A stretch of 15,202 nt of DNA, from the NCBI GenBank assembly GCA_947489925.1, contig CANLFK010000032.1, forward strand, positions 1 to 15,202, written 5' to 3'. This DNA comes from Candidatus Caenarcanales bacterium. Its GTDB lineage: Bacteria; Cyanobacteriota; Vampirovibrionia; Caenarcaniphilales; Caenarcanaceae. Below the pieces are notes generated by a model that worked only from the letters and a program-made list of their open reading frames with translations, was not told where the DNA came from and searched no databases. The position numbers and the translations under genes were made by a program. Positions 1 through 7,769 of the stretch are shown one piece after another (position 1 is the stretch's first letter; each line of letters starts with the position of its first letter).

Positions 1-641
1 TTGGCTAATTCTGCTTCTTTTAGGTTTGCGGCAATAATAAATGGTTTAAAGCTTAATAAATTTAAATGTGCAATTAAAGATTTGTCTTCGGCTGTCAATT
101 CAGGTAATTTAATATTTAGGTTTTCAAAATTATTATTTATTTCATTTAAAATTTCAAATTCCCGTTGATAGTTTTTGTCGCCACTTTTGGCTTGTTTATT
201 GATTTTGTCAATTCTCTTTTGCATAACGCTCATATCCGCCAAAGCCAATTCTAATCTAATAGTTTCAAAATCTCTGACCGCATTCACTGAACCGTCTACA
301 TGGTGTATATTTTCGTCTTCAAAACATCTAATGACATGCACAATCGAATCAACTTCACGAATATGGCTCAAAAATTTATTGCCAAGCCCCGCTCCTTCAC
401 TAGCACCTTTGACTAAGCCAGCAATATCTACAAATTTAAAAGCGGCTGGTATTATTTTTTGCGAATTGAAAATTTCTCTTAATTTATTCAATCTTTTATC
501 TGGAACATTGACAATACCTATATTTGGCTCAATGGTACAAAATGGGAAATTTGCCGCTTCCGCTGAATTGTTTTGAGTTAGGGCATTAAATAAAGTTGAT
601 TTACCGACATTAGGAAGTCCGACTATTCCAGCTTGAAGCAT
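1..641 (-). CDS. ychF: YchF/OLA1-family GTPase (ATPase), 5' portion only
   Basis: Reading the minus strand from the ATG at 641-639 gives an uninterrupted frame to the left edge, about 213 codons of a protein that is usually around 365 residues; the C-terminal half is outside the window. The product begins MLQAGIVGLPNVGKSTLFNA, the Obg-related P-loop (G1) typical of YchF. A switch/G3-like stretch (FVDIAGLVKGASEGAGLG) and a Ser-Ile-Val-His-Val-Ile-Arg-Cys-Phe segment follow, then a predicted helical hairpin rich in Lys and Glu, which fits the coiled-coil insert of this family. YchF is a cytosolic, ribosome-associated nucleotide hydrolase that prefers ATP in studied members. It is divergent from yvcK across a 107-bp AT-rich gap. 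No clear Shine-Dalgarno precedes the start. The family call is very secure; only the start could be argued, and the P-loop position fixes it well. Confidence 0.95.
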   Translation of the reverse strand, partial: MLQAGIVGLPNVGKSTLFNALTQNNSAEAANFPFCTIEPNIGIVNVPDKRLNKLREIFNSQKIIPAAFKFVDIAGLVKGASEGAGLGNKFLSHIREVDSIVHVIRCFEDENIHHVDGSVNAVRDFETIRLELALADMSVMQKRIDKINKQAKSGDKNYQREFEILNEINNNFENLNIKLPELTAEDKSLIAHLNLLSFKPFIIAANLKEAELA

Positions 642-732
642 TATAATTTGAATTTATTTTAACTAATCTTCTTTATTTTAGACTAAAATCTTTCTGAAAA
701 AAGAAATGTATGAAAATATAAAATTGTTAAAA

Positions 733-740
733 TGTATTAA
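733..740 (+). promoter_or_regulatory. possible extended -10 for yvcK (near-leaderless)
   Basis: TG at 733-734 is followed directly by TATTAA at 735-740, and the yvcK ATG begins only 8 nt further on at 749. Transcription would start about at the ATG. No good -35 is visible at the right distance (the best is TGAAAA at 711-716), so this is a weak call. Confidence 0.3.
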
Positions 741-748
741 TTTAAAAG

Positions 749-2089
749 ATGTTTTTTAATAATTTGCGTTTTCGTTTAAATGGCAAATATTTTTTACCCG
801 GTCTAAAACGCTGGATTATTATATTTTCTTTAGGTATTGCTTTTATTGCCTTTGGACTTGCTTTATTACTCGAACTCAGACCTTTAACCAATATTAGTTT
901 AACCATTTGGTCAGCTTTAAGATGGGTCGCAAATATTTTGCCTGCTCATTTAAGTGGTCCTTTGATTTTAATTTTGGGTACTTTCCTGATTCTTGCGTCG
1001 CTTATTCTTATTTTACAAACTCTTTTAGATGTTACGAATCATGATAATTCCTCTTTTGCTGGCGATAAAAACACTCCTCAATCAATTTTAAGAGCCTTAG
1101 AGAGAGCTAGAAAAAAAGGGCAAGGACCAAAAATTGTCGCTATTGGTGGTGGAACTGGTTTGTCTAGTTTATTAATTGGCTTAAAAAATTATTCAACTAA
1201 TATTACCGCTATCGTAACAGTTGGTGATGATGGTGGCAGTTCTGGCAAATTAAGAGAAGAATTGAAAGTTGTTCCTCCCGGAGACATTAGAAACTGCATT
1301 GTGGCTTTATCTGATGAAGAAGAATTAACAACTTCTCTTTTTCAATACCGTTTTTCGGAAGGAAGCCTAAAAGGACATAGTTTAGGGAATTTGTTTTTGG
1401 CGGCTTTATGTGATATTTGCTTAGGTGATATGGCTCAGGCTTCATTATTGGCTAGTCGTATTTTAAGAACTGGCGGAAAAGTTTTACCTTCTTCATTACA
1501 AGCTGTTCATTTGGAAGCCGAAATGGAAGATGGCACTATTATTTCGGGTGAATCAAAAATACCAGAAGGCGGGAAATTAATTAAAAAGATTTTTGCCACT
1601 AATATTTCGCCCGCTTTGCCTGAATGTTTATTGGCAATCAGAGAAGCAGATTTAATTATTTTAGGCCCTGGTAGTCTTTATACATCAATTATTCCAAATC
1701 TTTTATTTCCAGAGATTTTAAAGTCAATTGAAGAAACTAAAGCCAAAGTAATTTATGTCTGTAATCTTGTTCAAGATAAAGAGACTAAAAATTACAAAGC
1801 TTCAGACTTTTTGAAAGCAATTCAATCGCATACTCACAAAAATATATTAAATGCCATTTTATTAAATGCTCCCGAAAGCTTGCAATTAGACAGCGGAAAG
1901 CCAATTCCAATTGATTTAGATGCAATTAATGATTTGGGAATAGAGCCTATTATTAGAAGTAAATTACAAGATTATAAGGGCAGACATAATTCAACCAGAT
2001 TAGCTAGATCCATTATGCAGTGGTTTGGCTTTAAACAAAGTCATCGTAATTTACCCGAAGCAAAAATACCTGAATCAATTAAACTTTGA
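749..2089 (+). CDS. yvcK: YvcK/GlmR-type (gluconeogenesis factor) protein with N-terminal membrane anchor
   Basis: The 446-residue product has two hydrophobic helices, about residues 22-41 and 70-92, followed by a cytosolic YvcK domain (COG0391/CofD-like fold). Family signatures are visible: AIGGGTGLSSLL near residues 131-142, TVGDDGGSSGKLR, PPGDIRNC, the FQYRF and GHSLGNLFL stretches, and IILGPGSLYTSIIPNLLFPE. YvcK proteins bind UDP-sugars and affect carbon flow into cell-wall precursors and cell shape; that role comes from studied homologues, not from this sequence. The anchor and the N-I-L-P-A-H-L-S-G-P segment between the helices resemble cyanobacterial YvcK, whereas Bacillus YvcK lacks the anchor. 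The gene is divergent from ychF. A methyltransferase stub begins 13 bp after its TGA stop, so the usual 3' neighbours have probably been displaced. The start is the first ATG of the frame. Confidence 0.93.
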   Translation: MFFNNLRFRLNGKYFLPGLKRWIIIFSLGIAFIAFGLALLLELRPLTNISLTIWSALRWVANILPAHLSGPLILILGTFLILASLILILQTLLDVTNHDNSSFAGDKNTPQSILRALERARKKGQGPKIVAIGGGTGLSSLLIGLKNYSTNITAIVTVGDDGGSSGKLREELKVVPPGDIRNCIVALSDEEELTTSLFQYRFSEGSLKGHSLGNLFLAALCDICLGDMAQASLLASRILRTGGKVLPSSLQAVHLEAEMEDGTIISGESKIPEGGKLIKKIFATNISPALPECLLAIREADLIILGPGSLYTSIIPNLLFPEILKSIEETKAKVIYVCNLVQDKETKNYKASDFLKAIQSHTHKNILNAILLNAPESLQLDSGKPIPIDLDAINDLGIEPIIRSKLQDYKGRHNSTRLARSIMQWFGFKQSHRNLPEAKIPESIKL

Positions 2090-2102
2090 GGGCTGAGAAT
2101 AA

Positions 2103-2194
2103 AGCTGTATTGCTATTGAAACAACCAAAAAACGACTAGAAAATGTAAACTATGAATTTATTGAATTGAGCTTAGAAAAACAATTATGTCATTA
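2103..2194 (+). pseudogene. 3' stub of a second DNA methyltransferase gene
   Basis: An open stretch of 30 codons bounded by TAA (2100-2102) and TAG (2192-2194) has no start codon of its own near its beginning. It translates to SCIAIETTKKRLENVNYEFI followed by ELSLEKQLCH. This looks like the extreme C-terminus of an N4/N6 amino-methyltransferase, after the motif in which an Asp is followed by a helix of the type (S/P)xAIExTKKRLEN. The intact methylase at 2186 has an equivalent helix ending IIKRLED just after its own GVD motif. The stub overlaps the ATG at 2186 by 9 nt, a layout typical of translationally coupled tandem modification genes. I read it as what remains of an upstream partner gene deleted together with the yvcK 3' flank. 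It is short, so the family call is tentative. Confidence 0.5.
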
Positions 2195-3895
2195 GGAAAA
2201 AATCAATTATTTTATGGTGATAATTATGAAGTATTACAAAAATATATAAAAGATGAGAGCGTAGATTTAGTTTATATAGATCCGCCTTTTAATAGTAAAA
2301 GAAATTATAATCAAATTTATAATAATATTGGTAATGAAGATAAGGCTCAAGCACAGGCATTTGTTGATACTTGGAGTTGGGACGATTCAGCTAATATTGG
2401 TTATGAAGAAATAATTAGTAATAAATGTGGTTTTTTAACTAGCCAAAGTATAGATTTGATAATTGGATTAGAAAAAGTATTAAAGAGAGGTTCATTATTT
2501 GCTTATTTGGTAAGTATGACTTTGAGAATAAATGAGATGTGGAGAGTATTAAAACCAACAGGTAGTTTTTATTTGCATTGTGATCCTACTGCTAGTCATT
2601 ATTTAAAATTAGTATGCGATGCTTTATTTACTTCAAGGGGTGGGGATTTTAGGAATGAAATTACTTGGAAACGAACAACTGCTAAAAGTAATTCAAAAAC
2701 TATGCCACACAATACAGATATAATTTTTTTCTATACTAAATCTTCTGAATTTTTATTTAAGCCTAGCTATAAAGATATAGGAGAAGATTATCAAAAGTCG
2801 CATTATAGACACAAAGATGAAGAAGGACGATTATTTAGAACTGATAATTTAATTGCACCTGGTAAAGGTTATCAATATGAATGGAATGGTATTACTAAAA
2901 GTTGGCGTTGCCCAAAAGAAAAAATGCAAGAATATGAAGATACGGGCAGATTATATTATACAAAATCTGGAACAGCTGAATACATAAGATATTTAGATGA
3001 ATCCAAAGGTGTGATGATTGATAATTGTTGGATTGATATAAAACCCATTAATTCGCAAGCTAAAGAACGGTTAGGTTATCCAACACAAAAACCAGAAGCC
3101 TTGCTTGAAAGAATAATAAAAGCAAGTAGTAATGAAGGTGATACTATACTTGATGCTTATTGTGGTTGCGGTACTACAGTTGCAGTTGCCCAAAAATTAA
3201 ATCGTAATTGGATTGGAGTTGATATTACTTACCAAAGTATTTCTTTAATAATTAAACGACTAGAAGATACTATTGGAAAAGATAATTTAGATATTAATGA
3301 AAAACCAATTGATCAATTAGAAAAACGAGAAACCCATAAAACCACAATTCAGCTTTCTGGAGTTCCACAAGATTTTGAAGGAGCAATTGCTTTAGCTAAT
3401 AAAAAAGATGATAGAGTACGCAAAGAATTTGAAAAATGGGCAGTACTTACTTTTTCTAATAATAGAGCTACTATCAATGAAAAAAAAGGTGGAGATGGCG
3501 GAATTGATGGTATTGCTTATATTATGGACTTAGATCAAAATAATAAACAAAGCATCAAAAAAATATTATTCAGTGTGAAATCAAATAAGAATTTAACTCC
3601 TTCCGTAATAAGAGATTTAAACGGTACAATTGAAAGAGAAGATGCTGCCATCGGCTATTTAATTACTTTGTATCCGATGGAAAATCTGGTCAAAGAGACA
3701 AAAAAATATGGTGTATATCAAAATCGTTTTCACAAAGAGAGTATTCCAAAAATTGAAGTAATAACAATAGAAGAATTATTGCAAGGCAAAAGAATGATAA
3801 ATTCACAATGGTCAGTAGATGTCGTAAAGTCAGCTGTTAGAGATTGGGATTATAAAACCAAACAAAAAAGTATTTTAGATGAGGAAATAAATTAA
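2186..3895 (+). CDS. DNA methyltransferase (N4/N6, beta-class order) fused to Mrr-like nuclease domain
   Basis: The 569-residue product has an N-terminal methyltransferase with the catalytic motif DPPF at 32-35 (VYIDPPFNSKRNY) ahead of the AdoMet-binding motif ILDAYCGCGTT at about 321-331 and the acidic GVD at 344-346. Catalytic motif before AdoMet motif is the beta-class order. The region between (about 150-310) should hold target recognition. After a linker, residues 415-530 resemble an Mrr/PD-(D/E)xK nuclease domain: GGDGGIDG at 435-442, then FSVKS at 462-466, with D441 and K465 as likely metal/catalytic residues and Ser where Glu or Gln is common. RDLNGTIEREDAAIGYLITL matches the strand-helix part usual in this fusion family. 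I infer a one-polypeptide restriction-modification or modification-dependent enzyme; specificity is unknown. No separate restriction gene lies nearby. It sits between housekeeping genes beside a methylase stub, suggesting horizontal arrival. Confidence 0.85.
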   Translation: MSLGKNQLFYGDNYEVLQKYIKDESVDLVYIDPPFNSKRNYNQIYNNIGNEDKAQAQAFVDTWSWDDSANIGYEEIISNKCGFLTSQSIDLIIGLEKVLKRGSLFAYLVSMTLRINEMWRVLKPTGSFYLHCDPTASHYLKLVCDALFTSRGGDFRNEITWKRTTAKSNSKTMPHNTDIIFFYTKSSEFLFKPSYKDIGEDYQKSHYRHKDEEGRLFRTDNLIAPGKGYQYEWNGITKSWRCPKEKMQEYEDTGRLYYTKSGTAEYIRYLDESKGVMIDNCWIDIKPINSQAKERLGYPTQKPEALLERIIKASSNEGDTILDAYCGCGTTVAVAQKLNRNWIGVDITYQSISLIIKRLEDTIGKDNLDINEKPIDQLEKRETHKTTIQLSGVPQDFEGAIALANKKDDRVRKEFEKWAVLTFSNNRATINEKKGGDGGIDGIAYIMDLDQNNKQSIKKILFSVKSNKNLTPSVIRDLNGTIEREDAAIGYLITLYPMENLVKETKKYGVYQNRFHKESIPKIEVITIEELLQGKRMINSQWSVDVVKSAVRDWDYKTKQKSILDEEIN

Positions 3896-3972
3896 TCTGA
3901 AAACAGTTTGACCTAAAATTAATAAAAGATTAAAAAACAGTTTACTATTAGATTTACACTGAAAATATTTTT

Positions 3973-5292
3973 ATGGAAAAGTTTATAGATTTAGTTGAAA
4001 TTGAAATTGAATCTGGCAGAGGCGGAGATGGCAAAATTGCTTGGCGTCGTGAAAAATACGAACCCATGGGCGGCCCTGCTGGTGGAGATGGTGGTCGTGG
4101 TGGATCAGTTTATCTGAAAGCGACCAATAATATAAATACCTTAATTGACTTTAGATTTAAGCATTATTTTAAAGCCGAAAATGGCAATAATGGCGAATCA
4201 TCAAGGCGAAGTGGAGCTTCTGCTAAAGATTTAATTATTTTAGTTCCGATTGGTACTTTAGTTAAAAGACTAGAAAAAAATGGTGAATATAGAATAATTG
4301 CTGATTTAACCGACCCAGAACAAATGTTTTTGGTAGCCAAAGGCGGAAAAGGTGGAAAAGGTAATCAACATTTTGCCACAGCTTCAAGGCAAGCTCCTCA
4401 TTTTTGCGAGCCTGGTGAAAATTCAGAAAAGTATAAATTACAATTAGAACTTAAATTAATTGCTCATATTGGTATTATTGGGCAACCAAATGCTGGCAAA
4501 TCAACTTTAATATCCAGATTATCGGCTTGTAAACCTAAAATTGCGGATTATCCTTTTACAACTTTAATTCCAAACTTAGGAATGATGAAGCTTTATGGCA
4601 CTAAGTCTTTAATTATTGCAGATATTCCGGGGCTAATTGAAGGAGCGGCCGATGGAGCAGGGCTTGGGCTAACTTTTTTGAGGCATATTGAAAGAACTAA
4701 AGCTTTAATTCATTTGATTGATGGTATGAGTGAAGATATTTGGCAAAATTATTTAACTGTAAAAAATGAATTACAAGCCTATAATCCAGAAATTTTAGAA
4801 AAAAAAGAAATTATTGTTATTAATAAAATAGACTTATTGGCTGAAGACGATATAGAACGGATTAAAACTGAATTTAAGAATAAATTACCAGACTTAATTT
4901 TGGTTTTCATCTCGGCTGTTTCAGGGCAAGGATTAGACGAATTAAAAAATACAATTAATATCTTAGATGAAAAACTGAATTTAACTGAAACAAAAACCGT
5001 AGAAATTGAGTCTGTATTAGAAACAGAAACTTTAAAGTCTAAAACTTCAGATTTTAAAATTGAATTTGATGAGGAAAGAAAAGTTTTTGTGGTCGAAGGA
5101 TTAATAGTTGAGGGCTTGATGAGAGTAACTAATTTTAGCAGTTTTGATTCTGCCAATCATTTGTTTTATCAACTGAAAAAAATCAATTTATTAGATGAAT
5201 TAAAAAATTGTGGTATAAAGACGGGAGACACAGTTTTGGTAGGCAATCGAGAAATGATTTGGTCTGACCATGCTGACAATAAACTCATCTAA
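3973..5292 (+). CDS. obg: Obg/CgtA GTPase
   Basis: The 439-residue protein shows all three Obg parts. The glycine-rich Obg fold occupies residues 1-158 (RGGDGKIAWRREKYEPMGGP, GGDGGRGGSVYL, GGKGGKGNQHFA). The G domain starts with the P-loop GQPNAGKS at 170-177, followed by the switch stretch KIADYPFTTLIPNLG, G3 ADIPGLIEGA, and G4 NKID in VINKIDLL; G5 is ISAVSG. A C-terminal OCT-like domain at about 355-435 ends in VLVGNREMIWSD. Obg is an essential ribosome-associated GTPase linked to 50S assembly and stress. Length and motifs are normal, with no degraded site. The start ATG lacks a Shine-Dalgarno. A TTGACC lies at 3908-3913, with only a poor -10 17 bp later, so no promoter is called. Its plus-strand neighbours appear functionally unrelated. 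Confidence 0.97.
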   Translation: MEKFIDLVEIEIESGRGGDGKIAWRREKYEPMGGPAGGDGGRGGSVYLKATNNINTLIDFRFKHYFKAENGNNGESSRRSGASAKDLIILVPIGTLVKRLEKNGEYRIIADLTDPEQMFLVAKGGKGGKGNQHFATASRQAPHFCEPGENSEKYKLQLELKLIAHIGIIGQPNAGKSTLISRLSACKPKIADYPFTTLIPNLGMMKLYGTKSLIIADIPGLIEGAADGAGLGLTFLRHIERTKALIHLIDGMSEDIWQNYLTVKNELQAYNPEILEKKEIIVINKIDLLAEDDIERIKTEFKNKLPDLILVFISAVSGQGLDELKNTINILDEKLNLTETKTVEIESVLETETLKSKTSDFKIEFDEERKVFVVEGLIVEGLMRVTNFSSFDSANHLFYQLKKINLLDELKNCGIKTGDTVLVGNREMIWSDHADNKLI

Positions 5293-5318
5293 AGACCTTT
5301 TTCAAGTCTTAAAGCTTT

Positions 5319-5347
5319 AAATATTAGGAGTTTTTTTCTTAATATTT
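5319..5347 (+). terminator. possible weak stem-loop with T-run between obg and the transglycosylase gene
   Basis: AAATATTA (5319-5326) and TAATATTT (5340-5347) form an 8-bp inverted repeat around a loop that contains a run of seven T (5331-5337). The stem is entirely A/T and the T-run lies in the loop, not after the stem, so a functional intrinsic terminator is doubtful. Confidence 0.2.
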
Positions 5348-5359
5348 GTTATACCCTCA

Positions 5360-5365
5360 CATAAT
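5360..5365 (+). promoter_or_regulatory. possible -10 box for the transglycosylase gene; favours the ATG start
   Basis: CATAAT at 5360-5365 ends 6 nt before the ATG at 5372. If used, transcription would begin about at that ATG, giving a leaderless message and excluding the in-frame TTG at 5366. A TTCTTA 18 bp upstream (5336-5341) is a poor -35. Confidence 0.3.
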
Positions 5366-5371
5366 TTGGTT

Positions 5372-6307
5372 ATGAATACAAAACAATTTAAAACAAAACT
5401 CTTTGTCTTAGGTCTTTCTTGCTATGGTTTATTTTCTATATTTAGTCCGAAAGCTTCTTTTTTGCCAGTGAAAGCGGGAGAAATAGAAATGCTCGCTGGC
5501 GATCAAAAGCTTTTTATTGACTCTCAAAGCGGAAATTTACGAAATATTGCTCCAGATGATTTTAATCCAGTTTTTCAGCCACCCGCAATTATGCCATCAA
5601 ATGAAGTTAGCAAAAGCTTTAAGGCAATGAGGCAAAAAAAAGGCAAAAATAATTTCGATTTATTTAAAAATGATAATTCAGGAATATCGTCTTTCAGTCC
5701 GATTTTAAGCGATTGTTTACACCGCCCGCAAGTTATTGTCTCTCTGGATCAATTAAATAATAAAAATAATTCAAGGCTGACTATTGCCCGCAAAAGATTA
5801 TTATATTATCAAGGTTTATTCGAAAAAATCTTTGCTGAAGAGGGAGTTCCCCAAGAATTAATTTCAATTGGTTTTGTGGAAAGCACTTTTAATCCGTCAG
5901 CTATTTCGCCTGCTGGAGCAAGAGGAATTTGGCAATTTATTCCTTCAACTGGACGAATTTTTGGCTTAAATAATCAAGATGATTTCTCAGATCCAGTTAA
6001 ATCTACCAGAGCTGCCGCTAAATATTTAAAGAAATTACATAATCGTTTTGGAGATTGGCTTTTAGCAATTGCTGCTTATAATGCTGGAGATACTCGTGTT
6101 CAGCAAGCTATTAATTTATCAAATGGTAATAAAGATTTTTGGGAAGTTAGCCGTTATTTACCAAATGAAACTAAAAACTATGTGCCTCGCGTTATTGCGG
6201 CTTTGACGGTTTTAAAGCAGGAAAATTCAGCTATTGCCTTGCCAGCTTCTTTATCTTCGAGTAATAATAGTTCTCATGATGATATTGGCGTTAAAATAAT
6301 TGATTAA
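5372..6307 (+). CDS. secreted SLT-type (MltD/Slt-like) lytic transglycosylase
   Basis: The frame is also open from a TTG at 5366, but the ATG at 5372 (311 residues) is preferred because of the -10-like box 6 nt upstream and the rarer TTG. The N-terminus has Lys residues and then a hydrophobic run (LFVLGLSCYGLFSIF), consistent with a signal peptide or anchor. After a low-complexity linker, the SLT fold follows: LISIGFVESTFNPSAISPAG with catalytic Glu at residue 170, then GARGIWQFIPSTGRIFGL, the AAAKYLKKLHNRFGDWLLAI helix, and AYNAGDTRV. Such enzymes cleave the MurNAc-GlcNAc bond of peptidoglycan and leave a 1,6-anhydro end. No LysM domain is visible in the 311 residues. The stop overlaps the aroE start (TAATG), so the two genes are probably co-translated although their functions differ. 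Confidence 0.92.
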   Translation: MNTKQFKTKLFVLGLSCYGLFSIFSPKASFLPVKAGEIEMLAGDQKLFIDSQSGNLRNIAPDDFNPVFQPPAIMPSNEVSKSFKAMRQKKGKNNFDLFKNDNSGISSFSPILSDCLHRPQVIVSLDQLNNKNNSRLTIARKRLLYYQGLFEKIFAEEGVPQELISIGFVESTFNPSAISPAGARGIWQFIPSTGRIFGLNNQDDFSDPVKSTRAAAKYLKKLHNRFGDWLLAIAAYNAGDTRVQQAINLSNGNKDFWEVSRYLPNETKNYVPRVIAALTVLKQENSAIALPASLSSSNNSSHDDIGVKIID

Positions 6308-7137
6308 TGATATTTAATTTTGCTCTTTTAGGCACTCCAGTTGAGCATAGTCTATCACCCGAAATTCACGCTCAGTTTTTCCGTGAAACTGGTTTAAAAG
6401 GTGGTTATATTTGTATTCCGACTGAAAGCCAAAACTTGCTTGAGAATATAAAAAACTTACAGGCTTTAGGCTTTAAAGGAGTTAATATTACAATTCCACA
6501 TAAAGAAAAAGTCTTAGAAATCACGGAAAATTATTCCAAAGAAGTTAAATTAATTGGAGCTGCCAATACTTTAATTTTTGATAATTCTGGCATAAAAGCC
6601 GAAAATACTGATTGGTTAGGTTTTTTACATTCTCTGCCAAATAACTTAGCATCGCAAAAAGCCTTATTGATTGGAGCTGGCGGCTCAGCTAAAGCTATTA
6701 TTTTGGCTTTAATTAAAAAGAAATTCAGCGAAATTATAATTTTAATCCGAAATTCAGAAAGTGCCAAAGCGGGAGCAGAAAATATTAAATTAGCCTTTGC
6801 GGGATTTAATTGCACTATTACAGCCTGTTTTATTAATGATTTAAATATTTCAAATTCTGATTTTGATTTAATTATTAATGCTTCACCTGTCGGAATGAGT
6901 GGTTTTAATGAAAATGAAAGTCCTTTAACTGAAAGTTTTATTCAAAATATTATTAATAAAAATTGTTACTTTTACGATTTGGTCTATAATCCAGAGCAAA
7001 CAGCTTTTTTAAAATTAGCTCAAAAACATGGCTTTGTAGGACAAAATGGTCATAAAATGTTATTTTTACAAGCTGGCTATTCTTTTAAGCATTGGACAAA
7101 AAAAGACTTAAAATGCCTGACTGAAGCTAAAACATAA
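6307..7137 (+). CDS. aroE: shikimate dehydrogenase (NADP+)
   Basis: The 276-residue product has the AroE pattern in order. HSLSPEIH (S15 and S17) binds shikimate. NITIPHKEKV places the catalytic Lys at residue 66. AANT is followed by NTDWLGF with the catalytic Asp at residue 102. LIGAGGSAKA is the Rossmann dinucleotide loop, and INASPVGM precedes the C-terminal QNGHKMLFLQAGYSF substrate-side helix. It reduces 3-dehydroshikimate to shikimate in aromatic amino acid and chorismate synthesis, in the cytosol. Its ATG shares one base with the preceding stop, which suggests coupling to the transglycosylase gene. It is convergent with the ribosomal block. No other shikimate-pathway gene lies in the window, so whether the pathway is complete cannot be judged here. 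Confidence 0.95.
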   Translation: MIFNFALLGTPVEHSLSPEIHAQFFRETGLKGGYICIPTESQNLLENIKNLQALGFKGVNITIPHKEKVLEITENYSKEVKLIGAANTLIFDNSGIKAENTDWLGFLHSLPNNLASQKALLIGAGGSAKAIILALIKKKFSEIIILIRNSESAKAGAENIKLAFAGFNCTITACFINDLNISNSDFDLIINASPVGMSGFNENESPLTESFIQNIINKNCYFYDLVYNPEQTAFLKLAQKHGFVGQNGHKMLFLQAGYSFKHWTKKDLKCLTEAKT

Positions 7138-7152
7138 GCACACCGCGTAATT

Positions 7153-7191
7153 ATTGCTTAGCAAAACAGTCAATGACATTTAATTCTATTT
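7153..7191 (-). repeat. 39-bp inverted repeat, copy A (fragment matching the DUF433 pseudogene)
   Basis: Read on the minus strand, this stretch matches 13716-13754 at 38 of 39 positions; the one difference is a C/T transition at 7182 versus 13725. It lies in the 95-bp space between the convergent aroE and rplE genes. It includes the near-palindrome TTGCTTAGCAA. In the frame used by the pseudogene it would read I-E-L-N-V-I-D-C-F-A-K-Q and is closed by TAA at both ends, so it is not a functional gene piece. Flanking sequence does not match. Confidence 0.85.
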
Positions 7192-7232
7192 ATGAAAGCA
7201 GATTTGTTTTTAAGTCTAGCCAATCTTTTCTC

Positions 7233-7763
7233 TTATTTACTAAAAGGAAAACCTAAAACTTCCAAAAGGGCTTTTCCTTCTTCATTGCTATTACCAGTTG
7301 TAACAATAGTAATTTGCAAACCTTTATTACTGCTATTCTCTGTTTCTAAGAAAATTCTTTGATCTTTAATACCAACCGTAAAATTACCATTTCCATCTGG
7401 CTTAATTTTAAAGCCCTGAAAATCTCTAATCCGTGGAGAAGCCAAAGATACCAATTTATCAAAAAAGGCATACATTCTTTCTCTACGCAGAGTTACCATT
7501 ACTCCATTGGGCATTCCTTCCCGAAGTTTAAAGGTTGCAATAGACTTTTTGGCTTTTTTCATAATTGGCTTTTGTCCAGCAATCAATGAAATATCTTTAA
7601 ATAATTCGTCAATCAAATTATTAGACTTTGCATCTTCGGAATTAATACCACGACTAATAACAATTTTGTCTAGTTTAGGAACTTCAAAGTCATTTTTGTA
7701 ACCAAACTTTTCTTTTAAATCTGGAATCGCTTTTTCCTTGAATTCTAATTGTTTTCTATTCAT
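7233..7763 (-). CDS. rplE: 50S ribosomal protein uL5
   Basis: The 176-residue length is normal for bacterial L5, which binds 5S rRNA and the central protuberance of the large subunit. Diagnostic segments are present: KLDKIVISRGI, IAGQKPIMKKAKKSIATFKL, GMPNGVMVTLRRERMYAFFD, ASPRIRDFQGF and the C-terminal TTGNSNEEGKALLEVLGFPF. It begins 6 nt after the rplX stop. It is the last gene of the block: the rpsN/rpsH/rplF genes that normally follow are replaced by a 95-bp spacer and the convergent aroE. Confidence 0.97.
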   Translation of the reverse strand: MNRKQLEFKEKAIPDLKEKFGYKNDFEVPKLDKIVISRGINSEDAKSNNLIDELFKDISLIAGQKPIMKKAKKSIATFKLREGMPNGVMVTLRRERMYAFFDKLVSLASPRIRDFQGFKIKPDGNGNFTVGIKDQRIFLETENSSNKGLQITIVTTGNSNEEGKALLEVLGFPFSK

Positions 7764-7769
7764 TTTATT

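Noticed and set aside
175..576. Plus-strand 133-codon open frame
   Set aside because: It is antisense to ychF, whose P-loop protein on the minus strand is unmistakable.
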